Positions 4,887 to 7,217 of a stretch of DNA of 7,217 bases are shown here, piece after piece. The notes beneath the pieces are model-generated. The model ran no database searches. It worked only from the letters and a program-made list of their open reading frames with translations, and was not told the DNA's origin. Made by a program: the position numbers and the translations under genes. Source of the DNA: Nitrososphaerota archaeon (GTDB lineage: Archaea; Thermoproteota; Nitrososphaeria; Nitrososphaerales; UBA183); the NCBI GenBank assembly GCA_029784795.1, contig JAFMAW010000044.1, forward strand, positions 1-7,217. Reading direction: 5' to 3'. Every line of letters begins with the position of its first letter. Position 1 is the first letter of the stretch.

Positions 4887-7217
4887 CTAAGCGCCTGAAG
4901 GCGCGGTCAGGTATAATCGTTTCCGAGCCCGGCGGCGGCGCCAAAGGACAGCCGCGCCCGACACTGCGAGGGCCAGGACCAACAGGGCGGACGCGACCCC
5001 AAGCAGGTCGTAGGCGGAGCTCCCGGTGACGGCCAGGGGCCCGTCCACGACGACCCCGGCGCTCATGGAGGTGGAGTTGCTAGCCCCCTGCCACCCCGTG
5101 AAGCTGGTCCAGAACGGGACGCTGGACCCCGTCAGGGTGAGCAGGGACCCGGCCGGTACGTACACGACCTTCTCGGCCCCGGCCGCGACGCTCCCGGAGA
5201 CCTGGCCGTCCCTGTAGGACACCGGCGACGGGCCATTGGCCTGGACCTTGACCCCCGGGTAGAAGACCGCGGTCTCGTTGGAAGGGGCCCCCGGGCCGAC
5301 GGTCATGCTCAGGCCAGTCTGGCTCCCCGACACCGAGTCGGTCCCCGCGCCCTGCCACCCCTCGAACTGCCACCCCTGGGAGGGGACAGCCTCGAGGCTC
5401 AGGACCGTCCCCGAGTCGTACCACCCGGTCCCCGGGGTGACGGCGCCCCCGGCGGCGGTCCCCTCGACCTGCACGTAGAACTGGTGCTCGTAGACCACGG
5501 CCACCGAGGAGCTCCCGGTGACCGCCCCGGTGGAGGTCCCGTTCAGGAGGAAGCGCTGGCCTGGCCCTATGGCGAACGACTGGGGGAAGTAATAGGCCGC
5601 CCCCGAGTCTAGCCACACACCGTTGGCGCCCCCGACCACCCCCGCAGTGTAGGAGGACCCCGCGAAGGTAGACCGGACCGAGAGCGCTGGGATTATCCCT
5701 GTGTCCCTGAAGCCGACGTCGAAGGTGACGAAGTACTGGCGATAGTAGGTCGCCGAGATGCTCCCCGCGCGGCCTATGACGCCCCCCGACGCTGTGTACC
5801 ACCTCTCAGCCCCCGTGGAGCCCGCCAGCGGGTTCTGGTACTGGTACCTGCTCCCGGAGTCGGCCCAGACCCCCTCCCCGACGGGAGCGGTGGCAGCCCG
5901 CCCGAACAGGGAGTAGCCGATGTGTGGGGGCGAGAAGCCTGACCCTCCCCCGTCCACGGTGAATCCGAAGGTGACCCGGGCCTGCTCGTAGTAGGCGAGC
6001 GCGCTCGAGGCGGGCTGGGCCGAGACCCCCGCCGTTGCCTGGTCAGTCGCCCACCTCTGGGTCGAGTTGGAGCCGAGCAGCTCTGGCGAGACGCTCCACC
6101 CCGTCCCGTTCTGTGGGAAGTAGAGGGTGGGCTCGGCCGTCAGGGTCGTCGACTCGGCCTTCCCCCCGAACGTATAGTTCAGGACCGGGGGGGAGGCACC
6201 GGCCCCGCTCCCCCGGACCCCGTAGGAGAGGACCAGGGGGACCCCCGACGACACGGCAGCCGGGTCGGAGATGGCCCCGGTCACAAGCTCCGAGGCGTCC
6301 GCGTACTCCGTGGTCCCGTTGAAGGAGAACTCCTGGAGCCTGCTGGCCCCCGAGAAGTAGACCGGGGCGGTCGTGTTGCTGGCGAAGACGGGCTGGAAGT
6401 TGCTCGCGTTGAACTCGTCCATCCACATCCAGGCCGAAGTCACGCCGGCCCCGGCGTCGGTGTATGCGATGGGGGCCTCGTTGGCGAAGTACCGGAGGCC
6501 GTGGTACCACTCGGTCATCAGCCCGGTGAAGAAGCCGTTGGAGTTCGCGACCGAGCCCGGGAGCCCGACGAAGTAGGAGGCCCCCATGGCCGGGTATGCC
6601 TCCGATGCCGATGCCCCGGTGTTGACGTCCCGGGCCAGCATCACCACGTCCCCGGTGGAGTTCGAGAAGTAGAGGTGCAGGGTGACGACGTCCCCGGGGT
6701 TCACCGGGCCGGAGAAGGCCAGCAGCCCGCCCTGGCCGTTGGTCGGGAAGATCGAGCTACCGTGGGTGTCGAATACCTCGTAGCTCATGTCGAGGCCTGT
6801 CCCCGGTGTGTCGCCTGGGGCCCAGTTCCACGAGACCCCCACCTGGTACCAGTAGCCCGTGTCGGAGAGGCCGTTCACCAGGTAGGCCGGGCCGGTGCTC
6901 AGGGCCGGGTCCGTCTGCTCCAGGGCGGTGACGTTGTATTCTATCGAAGGGAAGCTCTGGGTGAAGGTGACGCCGAGCTGCTCGTCGTAGTTGTGGTATA
7001 TCGGGGGGCCGCGGATCCCGAAGCGCGGGGTCCCGCCCCCTGAGCCGGGGCCCAGGGGGAAGCAGGAGCAGACCCTCGTAGGGACAGCCTGGACCTTGGC
7101 CGAGGAGACCGACTCCGGCGGCGGGGCGAAGCTCTTGCCCGCCTTCATCATCGCCGCGATCTGGCCGCCCTTCACGCCCGCGAGGAGGCCGACGAGCGCC
7201 ACCAGCCCGATCCCCGC
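4887..7217 (-). CDS. Large modular cell-surface protein with C-terminal membrane anchor (5' end cut by window)
   Basis: At least 776 residues; numbering here starts from the in-frame GTG at 7202. The frame is open and hydrophobic to the edge (AGIGLVALVGLLAGV), so the true start of the signal peptide probably lies outside. After a Pro/Ser linker with two close Cys (45 and 47), residues about 60-310 form a beta-rich domain around GPAYLVNGLSDTGYWYQVGV and GFFTGLMTEWYHGLRYF. I associate this type with predicted extracellular archaeal proteins of unknown function; no protease motif is clear. Three ~85-residue repeats follow (326-411, 412-494, 495-580), each ending in a Y-x-x-Q-x-x-V-T-F-like motif. 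Then come two modules (581-650, 651-730) with FEGWQG and FTGWQG, like InlB/Listeria-type B repeats. A transmembrane helix (732-754) and RRRRARKR stop-transfer tail end the protein, so it sits outside the cell, C-terminally anchored. There are many N-x-S/T sequons. Adhesin, S-layer-associated protein and surface hydrolase all remain open. Confidence 0.85.
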   Translation of the reverse strand, partial: AGIGLVALVGLLAGVKGGQIAAMMKAGKSFAPPPESVSSAKVQAVPTRVCSCFPLGPGSGGGTPRFGIRGPPIYHNYDEQLGVTFTQSFPSIEYNVTALEQTDPALSTGPAYLVNGLSDTGYWYQVGVSWNWAPGDTPGTGLDMSYEVFDTHGSSIFPTNGQGGLLAFSGPVNPGDVVTLHLYFSNSTGDVVMLARDVNTGASASEAYPAMGASYFVGLPGSVANSNGFFTGLMTEWYHGLRYFANEAPIAYTDAGAGVTSAWMWMDEFNASNFQPVFASNTTAPVYFSGASRLQEFSFNGTTEYADASELVTGAISDPAAVSSGVPLVLSYGVRGSGAGASPPVLNYTFGGKAESTTLTAEPTLYFPQNGTGWSVSPELLGSNSTQRWATDQATAGVSAQPASSALAYYEQARVTFGFTVDGGGSGFSPPHIGYSLFGRAATAPVGEGVWADSGSRYQYQNPLAGSTGAERWYTASGGVIGRAGSISATYYRQYFVTFDVGFRDTGIIPALSVRSTFAGSSYTAGVVGGANGVWLDSGAAYYFPQSFAIGPGQRFLLNGTSTGAVTGSSSVAVVYEHQFYVQVEGTAAGGAVTPGTGWYDSGTVLSLEAVPSQGWQFEGWQGAGTDSVSGSQTGLSMTVGPGAPSNETAVFYPGVKVQANGPSPVSYRDGQVSGSVAAGAEKVVYVPAGSLLTLTGSSVPFWTSFTGWQGASNSTSMSAGVVVDGPLAVTGSSAYDLLGVASALLVLALAVSGAAVLWRRRRARKRLYLTAPSGA
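4891..4904. repeat. Hairpin GCGCCT-GA-AGGCGC at the end of the surface-protein gene
   Basis: This 14-nt perfect inverted repeat ends 1 nt before the stop of the surface-protein gene and lies between the VOC TATA box and its TTG. In the surface-gene mRNA it could form a 5-bp stem with a 4-nt loop. A weak terminator or attenuator is possible; there is no long T tract. Confidence 0.3.
4911..4916 (-). promoter_or_regulatory. TATA box for the VOC gene, inside the upstream coding sequence
   Basis: Minus-strand TTATAC begins 31 nt before the TTG at 4885. It lies within the codons for Leu-Tyr near the C-terminus of the surface protein. It suggests an internal leaderless promoter and fixes the VOC start. 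Confidence 0.5.
4941..5009 (-). other. C-terminal transmembrane anchor of the surface protein
   Basis: Residues 732-754 (DLLGVASALLVLALAVSGAA and three more) form an unbroken hydrophobic helix. RRRRARKR follows directly and would hold the short tail in the cytoplasm, so the protein is C-terminally anchored with its bulk outside. Confidence 0.85.
5013..5462 (-). repeat. Two FxGWQG modules (InlB B-repeat-like) before the anchor
   Basis: Module 1 (about 5253-5462) contains GTGWYDSGTVLSLEAVPSQG followed by FEGWQGAG. Module 2 (about 5013-5252) contains VPAGSLLTLTGS followed by FTGWQGAS. This is the pattern of divergent InlB B-repeat/Listeria-Bacteroides-type repeats, common in the stalks of surface proteins. 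Confidence 0.55.
5463..6227 (-). repeat. Three tandem ~85-residue extracellular repeats in the surface protein
   Basis: Repeats lie at about 5970-6227, 5721-5969 and 5463-5720. Shared marks are a Gly-rich opening with Pro (SPPVLNYTF, SPPHIGYSLF, IPALSVRSTF), a middle W-x-D-S-G or equivalent (GTGWSVSPE, GVWADSGSRY, GVWLDSGAAY), an aromatic-x-F/Y-Q/N-x step, an RW or RF near two thirds of the length (TQRWAT, AERWYT, GQRFLL), and a closing YYEQARVTF, YYRQYFVTF or YEHQFYVQV. Boundaries are approximate. Confidence 0.65.

Noticed and set aside
5080..5802. 240-codon minus-strand ORF within the large surface protein gene
   Set aside because: It is an alternative frame of the surface gene, dominated by Arg, Gly and Pro, without domain features.
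1..7217. CRISPR array, tRNA or rRNA gene, or an integrated element with att sites
   Set aside because: I found no regularly spaced repeats, no tRNA-like cloverleaf or rRNA motif, and no integrase or transposase. The only mobile-element trace is the hairpin near 2125.

Overview
The window looks like chromosomal DNA from a high-GC archaeon. The evidence is an archaeal multiprotein bridging factor (aMBF1: zinc ribbon plus HTH), a TrmB-family regulator, cell-surface proteins with Ser/Thr-rich linkers and many N-x-S/T sequons, heavy use of AGG for arginine, frequent GTG/TTG starts, and T/A-rich TATA-like boxes about 31-33 nt upstream of start codons, as expected for leaderless archaeal transcripts. 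A Nitrososphaeria- or Thermoplasmata-like lineage would fit, but the sequence alone does not fix the taxon.

Layout, left to right. At the left edge (about 1-149, minus) is a piece of a glutamate-dehydrogenase-like protein without its N-terminal half, probably a decayed remnant. Next is a small two-helix membrane protein (225-530, minus). It is preceded by a 17-codon leaderless mini-ORF (527-580) that overlaps its TTG start by TTGA. Divergent from these is a TrmB-type regulator with a large C-terminal sensor-like domain (759-1565, plus). It converges on an unrecognised, mostly beta protein (1585-2082, minus). The gap between that gene and aMBF1 (2223-2627, plus) holds an orphan hairpin like the right end of IS200/IS605-TnpB elements, with no transposase beside it.

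The right two thirds are a cell-envelope island. Two divergent genes (2651-3247 minus; 3498-4391 plus) encode N-terminally anchored proteins with one and two copies of the COG4315 domain (conserved Yx(FWY)xxD motif), each copy carrying a Cys pair. A small VOC/glyoxalase-fold protein (4478-4885, minus) lies 1 nt after a very large surface protein (4887-7217, minus, cut by the right edge). That protein has an extracellular N-terminal domain, three tandem ~85-residue repeats, two FxGWQG modules and a C-terminal membrane anchor. The VOC gene has its own TATA box inside the end of the surface-protein gene.

How the genes act together is only partly visible. The three surface proteins plausibly share the cell exterior. 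TrmB and aMBF1 are transcription factors, but no target operon is identifiable here. The most useful observations are the orphan TnpB-type hairpin, the leaderless mini-ORF coupled to a membrane protein, the divergent COG4315 pair, and the modular surface protein. No complete new defence or mobile system is present.
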